A DNA stretch of 64,000 nucleotides, taken from the NCBI GenBank assembly GCA_933207985.1, contig OW240924.1, positions 69,620,742 through 69,684,741 on the forward strand. Direction: 5' to 3'. Every line of letters starts with the position of its first letter. Position 1 is the stretch's first letter. The DNA comes from Pelobates cultripes. Taxonomy: Eukaryota; Chordata; Amphibia; Anura; Pelobatidae. A program made the position numbers and the translations under genes. Of this stretch, positions 11,344-23,520 are shown in pieces. The notes beneath the pieces were generated by a model, which searched no databases, had not been told where the DNA came from, and saw nothing but the letters and a program-made list of their open reading frames with translations.

Positions 11344-12525
11344 GGAAGGACAAGTAATACAGTCTAACAATGATAGTGCTGATGTTACTGTTGCACTGTA
11401 TTAGATGTATGTACACCAGTTGGATTTGCAGTACATATTCTCTCTTCCACCTGCTCATTACTAAGTTATATGCAGCATGGCCTGGATGGGGAAAAGGTCT
11501 TCGTGTTAGCATAGGAACAATAGTTTAATAATGTCCAAGGGACACAGAACCATTTCTCTGCTGTGCCTTTTAGTCCGAAGAAGAGTATTTTTGAAGGGTT
11601 GGACATCATAACTAGTGGATTATGATTAATTCGAGCTGCAGCAGGATCGAGAAGTAAGCACTGTTTATGCCCCGAGAAGCCGCAAACAGTGCTTTACATC
11701 CACGGACCACCAGGGATCCTGTCCCCACCCATGCTCAATAGGTGGGCTTTAAATAGGACAACTGAATATCGCATTTCTCCCCAGCTACATTTTGCGGTAA
11801 AGAGATAGGGGGAGAATTGATTAATCTACTACTACAATCTGAATACCTACCTCTGTTCTCACTGATTGACCACTTATCTCTAATTGCAACAGTAACTATA
11901 CATTACTTTCATGACTGCTCCTACCACTATCCCATTAAGTTGTAATAATGGAAGTAGGTAGTGGGTAGTGGCAGCAGTCACTTTGGGTGAACTCGGCTTA
12001 CTATGAGAAACACTATGATTTGCAAGGTTACATTGCACCTCCTGATACATTCTGCACATTAAAGCGGAGCATATGAATATCTCTGAATTTAGCCTTATGC
12101 AAAAATGTGTATATCTGGGAGTAATAGAACACTAAAATGTTTAGGTCCAGACTCGCAAAGACCTTAATTTGACACTGTTTGGGGTGTTCATCTCAAGGAG
12201 ACCAGCTTGATTAAAAATAATGCATATATTTAAAGGAAAGGCCAGTTCAAAGAAAGGTTTTTTGGACTCAGAAAGAAAGTGCTGTCGGCATCTGGAATTT
12301 GGGTAGGTTTCCTGCCCTGCGTTTCACTGTGACCTTAGGGGAGGGGGCATACAATATTTACTTGCTTTGAGCTTTTTTAAAGCTCTTACACGAGTTGAAG
12401 CTTACTGGGGATTTATGCAGCCTGTGTGCACTGGTAACTTCATACCACAAGTATTCTGGGAGAAGACTGCCTGCCATTAAAAGTGAAGGAAATGCTTGTT
12501 TTATCGGCACTAATAGAATCAAGCC
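11344..12525. other. No recognisable feature
   Basis: AT-rich single-copy sequence with no diagnostic termini or arrays. Confidence 0.35.
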
Positions 12526-13340
12526 CGTTTGGGGTTATTTACTAAACACCAGATTTTGTTAAAATGGACAAAGTCAGGTGAAAACGGCAAAATTCAGACA
12601 GCATTGACAATTCTTAGATTTACTAAAGCCGAATGCATTCAAGATTCAGTCTGTCTGACCGATTCTGTAACATGGGTTCGGATGAGTTTATAAAAAACAG
12701 TGATTTCCACATCTGAAGCAATCTACAGCACCAGAATAGCAGATATATCAATGACCGCATGGCGGCTGAGGAGAAACCGAATGCTGGCTCACAAATTATC
12801 ATTCACGTGCTTTTTGCAAGTGAATTCATCATTTGAAGAACTATTTGCCAGCTGACTGTGCTAGCAATCAGTGGGCAAACAGTTAAAAACCCTCGGCGCT
12901 GCCAACGTTAATAATGTGGCGGCTGGTCAGCAATCGAAAAAAAATCCTATGGGGGTCACTAAGACCCCCTTATTGCTATAATGGAGGTATTTTACCTCTA
13001 TACGCCCCACCTACCACACAATAAAACTACCGACTGGGCAGCCAACTGCCCCGTTGCTAGAAAAGGCCCTATCCCATGGTGATGGGGCATGAGAAATAAC
13101 AAGGGGGACATAGTCCCACCATAAGCCCCACCTGTGGGCATCAGGTGGGTGATACTTTAAATTTTAAGGTGGGCCCTAATATGTGTAACAAAGGAGGGGG
13201 GGCTACTGTCCCTACCCTGGGACCCCACTCATGCCAACAGGTTGGGGTTCCTAATTAAATATGGGGTGGACATACCATTGTCCAAGCTCATATAACAGTA
13301 AATCTTCCCTCAGGGTGGGTAAGCTGTTTTTTTTTTTTTT
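12526..13340. repeat. Unclassified dispersed-repeat-like block
   Basis: It begins at GGGGTTATTTACTAAACACC, a start shared in part with the foldback at 22457-22563 (TTAGTTACTAAAGT). It then contains G/C-run segments such as 'GGGGGTCACTAAGACCCCC' (12952-12970), which can fold on itself. It ends near a T(14) run at 13328. I infer a mosaic of old elements; no TSD was found. Confidence 0.3.
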
Positions 13341-14171
13341 CAAAATGGGTAATGCATGTTTAGAACCTAGATAGGAATATTTACTCTTATTTAGTTTTTA
13401 ATTTATCATCAAAGCATTCAAAAAGATAGGCATATAAGTGGATTTATTTTTCTATCCCACAGATCTCTACTTAAAACAAACAAACACAAATCACCGATAG
13501 ACAACAGTTATTTTTAAACAAGTGTCCTAATGGGTTGGATAGACTAGGATAACTTTCAGTGTTTTTCATCTGATAATAGAATTAAATTCCGCACCAAGTA
13601 TATTAGAATCTAGCGCTGCAAACAGAAACACTTTAATCTGTACATTACCACGGACGGATAGCATCTACTTTTTTTCTGTATATATCTATAATTAAAAATG
13701 TGTTCTCCTTGCATACTGCAAACCAGTCTTATTGATTATGGTAAAATCTATTTACACAATTGATAGGACATTACAAAACAGAGCAAAGCTTTCTTTCACA
13801 GGGCATAGTCTAACATGAAGATTAGGAGAGGATTAGTCAACCTTTTTTCACTCAAGCTGTGCATTTTATGCAATTAAAACACTGGTCAGGCGATTATCTA
13901 TGAAGTTATAAGGTTCCAGCTGATAAGTCATGCAATATTCTGCTTTAATTTAAAAAAGGAATGAGTGATAGTGTTAGAAACTCATTTTTTTTTATATATT
14001 TATATATAGCTGAGCTATGCCCTGTTCTGATTTGGATAGAGAATAATTTGTTTTCTAAAATATCAATGCCCACATCTCATAGCCACACAGCAATGACTTT
14101 TCTTTTTGATTTTGCCATCAGAGCTTCGCAAATGTGTAAATTGCTGAGAATTCAAAGTTAATTTCTACATT

Positions 14172-14236
14172 TAGGCCAAAATAGCCAAATTAGAAAAAAA
14201 TATCTCAATTCTGTTTTCAGTTTGGCTATTTTGGCC
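14172..14236. repeat. Foldback family F, left part
   Basis: A 17-bp arm AGGCCAAAATAGCCAAA pairs exactly with TTTGGCTATTTTGGCCT, with a short AT-rich spacer. A family A element is inserted at the TTAA directly beyond it, and the F-like sequence seems to resume at 14756. Confidence 0.55.
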
Positions 14237-14240
14237 TTAA

Positions 14241-14755
14241 AGGGACACTAATGGTACCAAAACAACTTTATCTTAAAGGAGTGGTTTTAGTGTATAGATC
14301 ATGCCCCGGCAGTCTCACAACTCAATTATCTGCCATTTAGGAGTTAAATCACTTTGTTTATACAGCCCCAGCCACACCTCCCTGCATGTAACTTACACAG
14401 CTTTCCTAAACACTTCCTGTAAAGAGAGATCCAATGATAAAACATCCTTTATTGCACAATCTGATTAATTTCAAATGTATCAGTGCCTGTTTTGTTAAGG
14501 GCCTGCTCTATTCTACAGGAGCCTCCTGTGTGTGATTAAAATCCAATTTACACAGCAGGAGAAAAAAACTAAAACATTCTCAAGTAAGTTAACATCTGAT
14601 TAAAAATTAAACCACAGCCAGGGAGGTGTGACTAGGGCTGCATGGACAGAAACAAAAGTGATTTAACTTCTAAATGTTAGAGAATTAAGCAGTGGCACTG
14701 CATAGACATGATATGTACAGGAAAACTGCTTTACTAAGCTAAAGGGATTTACATT
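14241..14755. mobile_element. Foldback TTAA element, family A
   Basis: It starts AGGGACACTAATGGTACCAAAAC after TTAA (14237-14240). It ends after GCTTTACTAAGCTAAAG with a degraded terminus before TTAA (14756-14759). The inner arms carry 'ATAGATCATGCCC' and, inverted, 'ACATGATATGTACAGG'. It is inserted in another foldback repeat, because the sequence on both sides belongs to a TTTGGC/GAATTC-type repeat rather than unique DNA. Confidence 0.75.
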
Positions 14756-14818
14756 TTAAATTCAATTTGAATTCCCTGCAATTCTCACATTTGTGAATAA
14801 TCTTGCATGGCTATAGCT

Positions 14819-14955
14819 CAGGGGTCCTCAAACTCCGGCCCCCCAGATGTTGCTGTACTACAACTCCCATGATTCTTTGAATTACATAGATAGCCAGAGA
14901 ATCATGGGAGTTGTAGTGCAGAAACATCTGGGGGGCCGGAGTTTGAGGACCCCTA
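14819..14955. mobile_element. hAT foldback MITE, 137 bp
   Basis: CAGGGGTCCTCAAACTCCGG faces an almost exact inverted copy ending GAGTTTGAGGACCCCTA; the last base is A where G is expected. The arms also contain ACTACAACTCCCATGATTCT and its inverted partner. Flanks CTATAGCT (14811-14818) and CTGCAGCT (14956-14963) match at 6 of 8. This end sequence is standard for Charlie-like hAT elements in vertebrates. Confidence 0.85.
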
Positions 14956-14963
14956 CTGCAGCT

Positions 14964-16824
14964 GGTACACACATCTTCTAATGTTCTACCCAATCAAACA
15001 CTTACTTCTCCATGTTGTCAGGAGTTGTTTGGATTTCCAATGTACCAGCATTCCATTATGTGGCTATTAGATACAGCTATGTGTGATTTCTTCTTTATTC
15101 CGAAACGCTGTTCCTCTGCAAAAGCCCCTGAAGTAAAAATATATATTTTTATTGAACATATTTAACCACATAAAACATACAGCAGCGCACATTATTGAGT
15201 ATGAGGGGAAGAGGACGCCGGTAGAAGCACACTCCAAGTACAATAACAACCTATGCTCATTGTAAACGGTATGTTAAGGCACTTAGAGTTTCCATGCACA
15301 TAGTCGCTTATAACCGCAGGAAACAAATTAATGTATCAAAAAGGCTTTCGCCCTTATCAACTTATCAACTGTCTACATTCCTCACCTTTCAGAATTTAGT
15401 AAATAGATCTCACACTATTGTCACGCGCATTTGTGTGCTTGGTGATTGGCTTAAACAGCGCTATTCACAGTTTTGTTTATGGACGCTATCAGCCATTTGA
15501 GCAGTTCCACCTATCAGAAGTGACGAGTGGTTCTGCTAGTGAGCACTGAAATTTGTATCTCAAAAAACACTGATGTACAGAGGTTTATGGGATACAACAA
15601 ATAATCCCTATAGACTAGAAAAAAAGGCTTACTCCCAAGGAGGACATGTAGGAAGTATGTAAACAAGAGGAGAAAACGGGCAATAAATCTTTCAGTTTTG
15701 CAATCAGAGTTGACTGCATAATGAATCCTTGCACAAAACCCATGTGATAGATTTAGCAAAGAGTTGGGCTCTGGAAAGTGGTACTCAGTTGTAAAGGTGG
15801 AGTTATCATCAATGGAATATCCCTGCTGAATCCACTGGTTTCCACAGTGATTGCCCTCGTTTAAGAACTTTGCATAATTTTTCGAAACAGTCAGATAAAT
15901 TACCCCCGTTTACTCGGAGACACATTTGCACAATAGATTTGTTAAACAGATACTGCAAGAAAAGAACAAACACAAAAAAGACACAACAAAAAAACACAAA
16001 TGCATGGAAGTTAGTGCCACAATGCCTTCAGGTTTTCATCCCTATTTTGTCTATGTTGCTGTTAGAGTCAGCCGCAGTACTACCATTTTGTATCTGTGGG
16101 TGCCTCAACTGGATCAGCTGGGGTGATTCAGGATTTTGGTATGTGGAGGAAAGGAGATCCGGGCAACCAGTGGCTTGCATGAAGTGCTTTCAAGAGCAGG
16201 ACACAGTGTAACTTAGCAATGCTTTCTAGAGTAATATTAGGACTGCGCTTGGAAATCTGAAGTGAAGCCAGAACACGCCGAATAAATAAATAACACAGCA
16301 TCTCACAGCAGGATATTTCAGCACTTGAGTATGAAACGCGTCTCTGACAGGGAGCCTGCTGTGATTATGGACTCCTGCGTGTTGTGTTTTGGTTTCGGAA
16401 GACAAGTCAGAGTTTAAATGACCCAGTTCTGTTTATACCTGACCTGAAGCCCTGTTTACTTCCATATCTTCACCCTTTGGGGATTAGTGTGGTTAAAGCT
16501 GAATCCATCAAAAGAAAACAGTTGCTTTAAAAGTTTGGAGTATGGATTAAAAATAAGAAAACTTTTAGTGATTGTGTATTTATTGCAGAGTTGGAATAAA
16601 TGTAATCTTTTAACCGTCACTGCATTCTAACGCATATCAACCATCGCCTATTCCTGTGATTCAGCAATGATAAGAGCTATAACTTGCTCTACTAAATATG
16701 TTCCACTAAATGTGTTCCAAAAATAGTGATGATAAGATCATGGAGACAATTTAGAGGAGCCTTTGCACAAAACGTTTCAGTTATAACCAAACTGAGTAAA
16801 TTTACTTTGAGAGAAAACTTCTAC
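14964..16824. other. Mostly unrecognised sequence
   Basis: No termini or TSDs were found. The block near 15740-15960 (CTGAATCCACTGGTTTCCACAG... region) feels like a dispersed frog repeat but I cannot place it. Frames are short and overlapping. Confidence 0.3.
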
Positions 16825-16828
16825 TTAA

Positions 16829-17811
16829 AGGGACATTGTATTCATCAAAACAACTTTAGCTTAAATGAACACTATAGGCACCAAGACCACTCCAGCTCAT
16901 TGAAGTGGTCTGGGTGCAGTGACCCTGTTCCCTTAACCCTGCATTGCTAATTATTGCAGTTTCTGAGAAGCTGCAATAATTGCATTGCAGGAGTAAGACT
17001 GCCTCTAGTGACTGCCAATCAGACAGCCACTAGAGGAAATTCCTAATTGCTAGACGACATTTGGCCACTACATGAGGACATCCAGCATCAGTTAAATCAT
17101 AGTAAATCACTGAATCAATGCTTTCCTATGGGGAGGGCCCACTTGCTGTGCATGCGCATTAGCCCCCATCTCCAGTCATGTGATGTCAGGGTAGGCTGAC
17201 TGAGGGAGATAGGCGCTGCAATCTGGTTAGTACATTAAGGGTTTATTATCCCTTTTAATGATGGGGGGGTGAAGGAGAGGGTGGGCAGAGGGAGCTATAG
17301 GGTAAGGAATACAACTTAATGAAGCAGTTTTGGTGTACAGATCATGCCCCTGCGGTCTCAATTCTCTGTCATTTAGGAATTAAATCACTTTGTTTAAGCA
17401 TGTCAAGTCCCACCTCCCTGCATGTGACCTACACAGCCTTTCTAAACACGTCCTGTAAAGTGAGATCTAAAGTTACTTTATTGCACAGTCTGTTTAATTT
17501 ATCTCCCACACTGTTGGTAGTCTGCTGAACCTCGCAGAAGCCTCGACGGTGTGATTAAAGTTCGATTTACAGAGCAAGAGATAATGACTTCTAAAGTAAG
17601 TTAACATCTGATTGAAAATGAAACAATTGTTTTTCAGGCTGGCTGAATAAGTCACAGCCAGTGGAGGTATGGCTAGGGTTGCACGGACAGAACAAAAGTG
17701 ATCTAATTCTTAAATGGCAGAGAATTTAGCAGTGATACTTCAGAGGTATTTTCTATATACATTAAAATTGCTTCATTAAGCTAAAGTTGTTTTGATGACT
17801 GTAGAGTCCCT
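16829..17811. mobile_element. Foldback TTAA element, family A, split by family B
   Basis: The left end follows TTAA 16825-16828 (AGGGACATTGTATTCATC). The right end precedes TTAA 17812-17815 ('GACTGTAGAGTCCCT'). The arms are interrupted at an internal TTAA belonging to the family consensus (AGC-TTAA-TGAAGCAG) by the element at 16865-17315. Removing that insert and one TTAA restores a normal-sized copy of about 530 bp. Confidence 0.8.
16865..17315. mobile_element. TTAA element, family B, nested in family A
   Basis: It starts ATGAACACTATAGGCACCAA, followed by 'CCACTCCAGCTCATTGAAGTGG', itself a small hairpin. TTAA flanks it at 16861-16864 and 17316-17319. Inner motifs recur in other B copies: 'TTTCCTATGGGGA', 'GTGCATGCGCATTAGC' and 'CAGACAGCCACTAGAGG'. 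The right terminus has lost the usual GGTGCC-TATAGTGTTC sequence. Confidence 0.75.
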
Positions 17812-17815
17812 TTAA

Positions 17816-18049
17816 GCACTTAACGTATAATTTCTTGCAGTGTCATATGAAATGTTAAAAGTTGGCTTCATTGCTCGCACCTCGTCATCAGAACAGTTAT
17901 TTTTGCCCTTCAGTGTTTATAGTGCTCCAGCATAGCGACAGAGACAGCGACTACAGAGTCTGGGCTGTAGTTGTTGAGAAGAATGCCAGGAGAACTGTCT
18001 GTAGGAGTCATACACACTATGATGCAGATAATTAATTGATTTATTGCAA

Positions 18050-18085
<36 letters not shown>

Positions 18086-18696
18086 TATATTTGTTAGCTA
18101 GTGTGCTAGCACAATGTATGGATAAAACATACTCATCATATTATTTCTTTACTAAACTCTCCACAACCAGTGCATGTTAGGAGCAACCATGAGCACTAAT
18201 TAATTTAACCCAAGAAATAAATGTCTCTCATTATGTATATTTATAACTACAGAACGGAAGGAAGTACACACTTGTGGATGCATGTACAGGTGTCGCTGAG
18301 ACCATTTGTTTCAAAATAAAAAATACATGCTTTGAAAACCAGATTTCTTTGGTAGGTGGTCTTTGTAAACTCTGGAGCTCGCAGGAGCCTTATTACATGA
18401 ACCTATTAAACTCTTCAATTGTAGAATGCAAAGATGGATATCCCGTAGAGTGGATTATTGTCACAAGAATAATCTAAGCAACACTTACAGAGATAAAATA
18501 AGCCTAATTAAGCATTACCTCTGACTTACTACAGTAATGAGAACCTACTTCATGTTATTAGGCATTCAAACACACAATAAACAAGAAAAGGAGTTACAGG
18601 TTCCTAAATATATTTGGCAAAAAATTACTTGGCATTTTATGTACATTTATTCATTCAGTGAGAACATATTCTTATAGATGAAGGTACTGTTATTAT
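17816..18696. other. AT-rich stretch with a (TA)n tract
   Basis: The (AT) run at 18052-18090 is the only structured feature. The rest is unrecognised. Confidence 0.5.
18052..18090. repeat. (AT)n microsatellite
   Basis: About 15 uninterrupted AT dinucleotides followed by a short imperfect extension. Confidence 0.95.
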
Positions 18697-18765
18697 TATT
18701 ATTATTTATATAGCGCCATCAGATTCCGTAGCGCTGTACAATGGGGTATATGGTAGGTGCTCACA
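18697..18765 (+). repeat. Dispersed short repeat (TTATATAGCGCC family)
   Basis: An (ATT)n run leads into TATAGCGCCATCAGATTCC then 'GTAGCGCTGTACAATGGG'. Nearly the same sequence occurs at 63360-63430. Confidence 0.65.
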
Positions 18766-18839
18766 TTGGTGTAATATGACTTAATCCCTAGCAGATTCTG
18801 CAAATTATCATGCCCTGACCCGCTCTCTGTGGAATTTAA

Positions 18840-19242
18840 AGGTGATTAAACTTAAAATTTTTCCATCGCCGCACTGGTCTCGCCTCAGCTGGCCCCTCCT
18901 CCATGGCTGAGATCATCAGTCTTGAGGATTTCAGCCAATCCATAGGAAATATTTAGAGGCTATTGCTCATGTACGGCAAAATGCCACTCAGCATCTCGTT
19001 GAATCAATGCATCTCTACGGGGAACATTTAGCATCTTCATGCAGAGCGTAGAGACGCTGAACCAGGAAGCACCTCTAGTGGCCATCTGAGTGACTGCTGA
19101 TAGAGGTGTTACTAGGCAGCAATGCAAACACTGCTTTATCTCTGAAAAGACAGTGTTTACATTATAAAGCCTGCAGGGACAGACTATACTCACCAGAACC
19201 ACTACATTAAGCTGTAGTGGTCCTGGTGACTCTAGTGTCCCT
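18840..19242. mobile_element. TTAA element, family C
   Basis: The right end is 'GGTGACTCTAGTGTCCCT' before TTAA 19243-19246. The left edge is placed at TTAA 18836-18839, where the terminus is decayed. Diagnostic inner pieces are 'CATGGCTGAGATCATCAGTC', 'GAAGCACCTCTAGTGGCC' and the hairpin 'CCACTACATTAAGCTGTAGTGG'. Partial relatives lie at 40349-40470, 42100-42206 and 45452-45630. Confidence 0.7.
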
Positions 19243-19246
19243 TTAA

Positions 19247-20075
19247 CTAACCTTAATGGCTTGTGCTCAGTCTGGCAGAAAATACATGGAAACGTAAGAA
19301 ACTGGAAAGATTACGCTCCTAAGACTTTTTCATGTAATAAAACTCAACTTTTTTCGAGTCAATGTTTCAGTTTTAACATAAAATCTTTCATCTACATAAT
19401 TTACTCCCTCTTTCGATACTGATTTGTCAGGAGACGGTCTGGGGAGACAGATAAAGTATGATTCTCTCTCCCCAGCTCCTCTACCCACAAAGAGAAGGTT
19501 TGAATTAATATCTATCTTCCATAATAGTAACAGAACCTTTAAGCTGGCCTTATTTTGTAAAAAGAACATAAAACATATAAAAAAATCAATAACAATGTTT
19601 CAGTATAACAACAGTACAACAATACTGTTGGAATAGTGACCTCGGTGTTCTTCAACACATGGCTCCCTTGGTGTAAGTTCGAACCGGAATTAACAAAATA
19701 AGGAGTTATCGCTCAGGAAACGCTCTGCTTCCTAATCTCCAAAAAACATCTATAACTGTCTGATAAGCAATGATGTGCATTGCTCATTGACAATGACTAC
19801 ACGCCCCTTCACAAATCACAGGTTATTTACCTGTCCCACAAATAATTGATGGAAAGAGGAAGGGGACTTATTTTTCCTTTTAATTCAGAGTGGGTGGAAG
19901 CATTGTAGGGGGTTAAAATTAGAAAAGTGGTGTTCAGGAATAATGTCATAACCTTCCCATGTAACAAAAATCAATGTTCTCAAGGCAAAAAACAGGAAAA
20001 ATCTAACATTTCTGGGAGCACAAGTCATGTTCCCATAAGCCATTGAGAATGAAACCAGTTTATTGCTAAATTTGG
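19247..20075. other. No recognisable feature
   Basis: Single-copy looking sequence; no termini, arrays or coding signal. Confidence 0.35.
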
Positions 20076-20079
20076 CTAA

Positions 20080-20602
20080 AGGGCAGTATAGGCCCCAAAA
20101 TAACTTTATCCTAATGACGCAGTTTTTGTGTATATATCATGCCTCTTAGGTCTCACTGCTCATTTCATTGCCCTTTAGGAGTTAAAATACCTTTGTTTCT
20201 GTTTATGCAGGCCTAGCCACACCTCCCCGTCTGTGACTCACACAACCTGCATTATAAAAAAAAGTTTCATTTTCAATTACATGTTAACTTACATTAGAGG
20301 TGTGTATCTCCTGCTCTGTAAATTGAACTTTAATCACACCCAGGAGTCTCCTGCAGGGTCTAGCAAGCTATTAACAGAGCAGGAGATATAAAATTCTAAA
20401 TCAAACAGTATTTGCAATAAAGGAAGTGTAAACATTAGATGAGCCTTTACAGGAAGTGTCTATGAAGGCTGTGCATGTGACATGCAGGAATGTGTGATTT
20501 CATAAACAAAGTAATTTAACTCCTAAATGGCAGAGAATTGAGCTGTGAAACTGCAGGAGCATGATATATACACCAAAACTGCTTCATTGAGCTAGTGTCC
20601 CT
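20080..20602. mobile_element. Foldback TTAA element, family A
   Basis: The left end is CTAAAGGGCAGTATAGGCCCC, with TTAA mutated to CTAA. The right end is 'GAGCTAGTGTCCCT' before TTAA 20603-20606, with about 25 bp of the right terminal arm deleted. Inner arms carry 'CCACACCTCCC' and the opposite arm 'CAGGAATGTGTG'. Confidence 0.75.
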
Positions 20603-20606
20603 TTAA

Positions 20607-22456
20607 TGCTGGGGAAACAAGAGAACAGATTACCCAATTGCAGTAATAGTAGATTTGGAAAAATTCTCCAACTCTGCTATAGTTGGAGCCTATTGAACTT
20701 TGCAGTATGTAGCATTCAAATGCTTGAGTCAGGACATTAGTTCATTATCCAGGGAACTTCCTTTGAGATTATTACAGAAGAGTAATTTTACAAGTTTCAG
20801 AGAAGCACTGTTAATGATTTGAACCTGCTGGGTGCCAGAGGAACTCAGTCAAAGTAAAGATTTTCAGGCTACCTGAGAATACTGGGAGATGAAATTGGAC
20901 TTGGCTGTACTGACGAAAGGCAAATATCTTTAATATATATTTAGCTCTTTCAGCGTAAATACCAGTGACTTAAATAATATTAATTCCTTTTTTTTTTTTT
21001 TTATAGAATTTAGAAACAAGTCTACCATTTTATATTCAAATCGTTTTTGTTTTTTTATTGTTAATGCATGTGGTTGTGGTTGACAGAGTTGTCTGTTAAA
21101 GTAACAAAAAGAAGAGTATATAATTCTAACATTTTATTCCATAGAAAGTGGTTTATCCGTAAAATTGTATGGAAAAAAGTAATGCAAACATCCAAGCCCC
21201 ATCAATAACATTTTACTTGTCACAGCCACTTAATTCCTGGGATAGATTCAACTCGAGATCAATCAAATAAGTCATAAATTGCAAGCTGTGTAACTTGGCC
21301 CACAGGAAACTTAGTTTGGTTGCCGCTGTCTAATCTTTACATGTAATTTTATATATGAAAATCTGTTTCTGCAGTGTGGTCAGACATGGTGATGCATTAT
21401 GAATAATTGATTATTAATGTGGTACCGGGCTCGTGTTCAGCACCGCCACGCATTACTGCAGACGTGTTTCTGCTCATCTTTTCTGCGCATCTCGTTAAAG
21501 AGCTGACTACACAATATATAGCAATTAGCATTTCCTGCCTTGCACGCCATTTGTGAAACTATAAAAAAAATATATAGTTACAAAGAAAAGTTGCAAACTT
21601 TTTCTAATGGTTTTTTTTGGGGGGGTGAGGGGGAACATGACAATATCAAGTAACTAAAAGCCTGGTTTTAAACCTAAAAAAAGCAGAGCTTTCTCCCCAA
21701 GGAGTGATTAGGATTCTGCAAGGGTTCATGGTCCATATTTATTTCTACAGACACCTCATTGTGAGGCCCACAGGAAAACAAAAGTTGATGTAGAGCGTCC
21801 ATTGCTCTACGTATGTCCCCTCCCCAGAGGAAAGGAGCTGACAAGGAGATATATGGCCACTCACTTATTGTACATTCCAGATTGGGTGATTGCCGACTCT
21901 TGTCTGGGTTTGTTTTATCTGAAATTCCTGGGGAGGGTCAGCCAACGTGGAGTCACCTTGCAGTGAACCTGATGTTAAAAATACACCTTATGAGACGTGT
22001 CCTGGCCAATGTGTCAGGCCTACTCCGAATTTGAACTTTTCTTCCTCTTCAGTGTGTCTGGCATTAACTAAGGCTCCCAAGGACAAGAGCTCATATGAAT
22101 CTTTCTGTCTATTTCAACAGAAGTCATATCTCCTGTCTGCCCCGCTGTATTGTCAGATTTAAGACGCTGGAGGCTTTTTTTTTGCAGCAGCTATCTGCTG
22201 CTTTCTTCTTTACAAGTTGATGTAGGTTAAACAGATGTTTGCAATTCAAATAAATGTGATTATTAATCTTTAGAGATATCTGGTAACAGTATTAATGCAT
22301 TTATTCAGTACACTGTACGTTGCAAAACTGAGGCCACTTTGGAGAAAGAGTACATACGTCCTTAGCTGTGATTATGAGATTTATATATATATTTATTTAT
22401 CACGCATCAAAATATAACATTAAAGCAAAAGTAGCCAACAGTGACAATACAAGGTT
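20607..22456. other. Long stretch free of repeats
   Basis: This is one of the longest repeat-poor intervals. It contains T runs (20989-21002) and, around 21210-21560, complex balanced sequence with clustered TAAT/ATTA cores ('GAATAATTGATTATTAATG' at about 21400-21418). That part is a conserved-non-coding candidate. No exon is supported. Confidence 0.35.
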
Positions 22457-22563
22457 AGTTACTAAAGTCTGAATTCAAAGTGAATTTTATTTGGACATTT
22501 TCTCTAATGCTTTCAGTTTGGCTACACTGGTCTTAAATTGTAATTCTCACTTTAGTAATAACA
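22457..22563. mobile_element. Small foldback, family F
   Basis: Left end TTAGTTACTAAAGTCTGAAT and right end 'ATTCTCACTTTAGTAATAAC' are inverted relatives. No TSD was identified. Confidence 0.5.
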
Positions 22564-22699
22564 CTGTCAGTAAAAAAAAAAGGCAATAAACAGGAAGACC
22601 GGTGGTGTGAGCAAATTTCTTCTTTCTCTCGAGTGAGACATATCACTTCTCCCTGCAGACCAGCAACATACAAGCGAGAATTGGTGGGTTGAGGAAAAC

Positions 22700-23030
22700 T
22701 ACATTGCAATACATTGCACATGCATCTACAACCCATACTATTACTGTGTTATCACAAAGACATGGTACGCAAATATACCGCCACATACTCGAATACTGCC
22801 ATGCTTCACAAATGCTACCGCACATTCAATCACTCTGACATGTCACATAAATATACCTCCCATTCATGCACGCAGCCACGTTACAGAAATAAATGCTCAC
22901 ATTAGCACTGCACAAAAACATCCCCTCATTCACACATGCCACCACGTTACACTAGCACATACCCCACATCATAATATTTATGCACAGCCACACTACATAA
23001 ATAGATTTTCACATACACTGCCATGCAATA
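22700..23030. repeat. Degenerate CA-rich minisatellite
   Basis: Loosely repeated units of about 30-40 bp with 'ACTGCCATGC..CACAAA' and 'CACATTCA..CACTC' cores (for example 'CACAAATGCTACCGCACAT' and 'CACACATGCCACCACGTTAC'). Too diverged to give a fixed period by eye. Confidence 0.55.
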
Positions 23031-23077
23031 CAGGGTGAATAGAGTGTTTTAGAGGGAAAGGGTGTTTTTATGTTTAA

Positions 23078-23520
23078 AGGGACACTTTAGGCACCCAGAC
23101 CCCTTCAGCTAATTGAAGTGGTTTGGGTGCACTGTCCCTTTTGCACGTAGTGCTGCAATGTTGAAACTGAACAAGAGAAACTGAAATGTTTACATTGTAG
23201 CTCTAAGTCTGCCCACAGGTGCTGTCTATCAGACAGCCACTACAGGGCTTCCTGAATTGAAAAGTATCTGACACTGGACGTCCTCACGTTCTGCGTGAGG
23301 ACCTCCAGGGTCAGATTTCTTCCCGATAGGAAAGCATTGAATCACTGCTTTCCTATATGGAGGTCTAATACCTGAGCAGCATTTACCGTGCATGCGCATT
23401 AGCACCCATTTGTTGCGGGCAGTCGGAAGGGTCAAAGCATCGACCCAGTGCTGAGAGACAATTGGTGCTGGGAAATGGTAAGTAAATAAAAGGTTTTTAT
23501 TCAACCCTTTATTTACCCAG
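23078..23520. mobile_element. TTAA element, family B
   Basis: AGGGACACTTTAGGCACCCAGA follows TTAA 23074-23077. 'CCTTCAGCTAATTGAAG' forms the family hairpin. 'GACGTCCTCACGTTCTGCGTGAGGACCTCC' folds on itself (about 23277-23306). The right terminus is not seen, so the element is 3'-truncated near 'TTATTTACCCAGGTGGGGG'. Confidence 0.65.
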
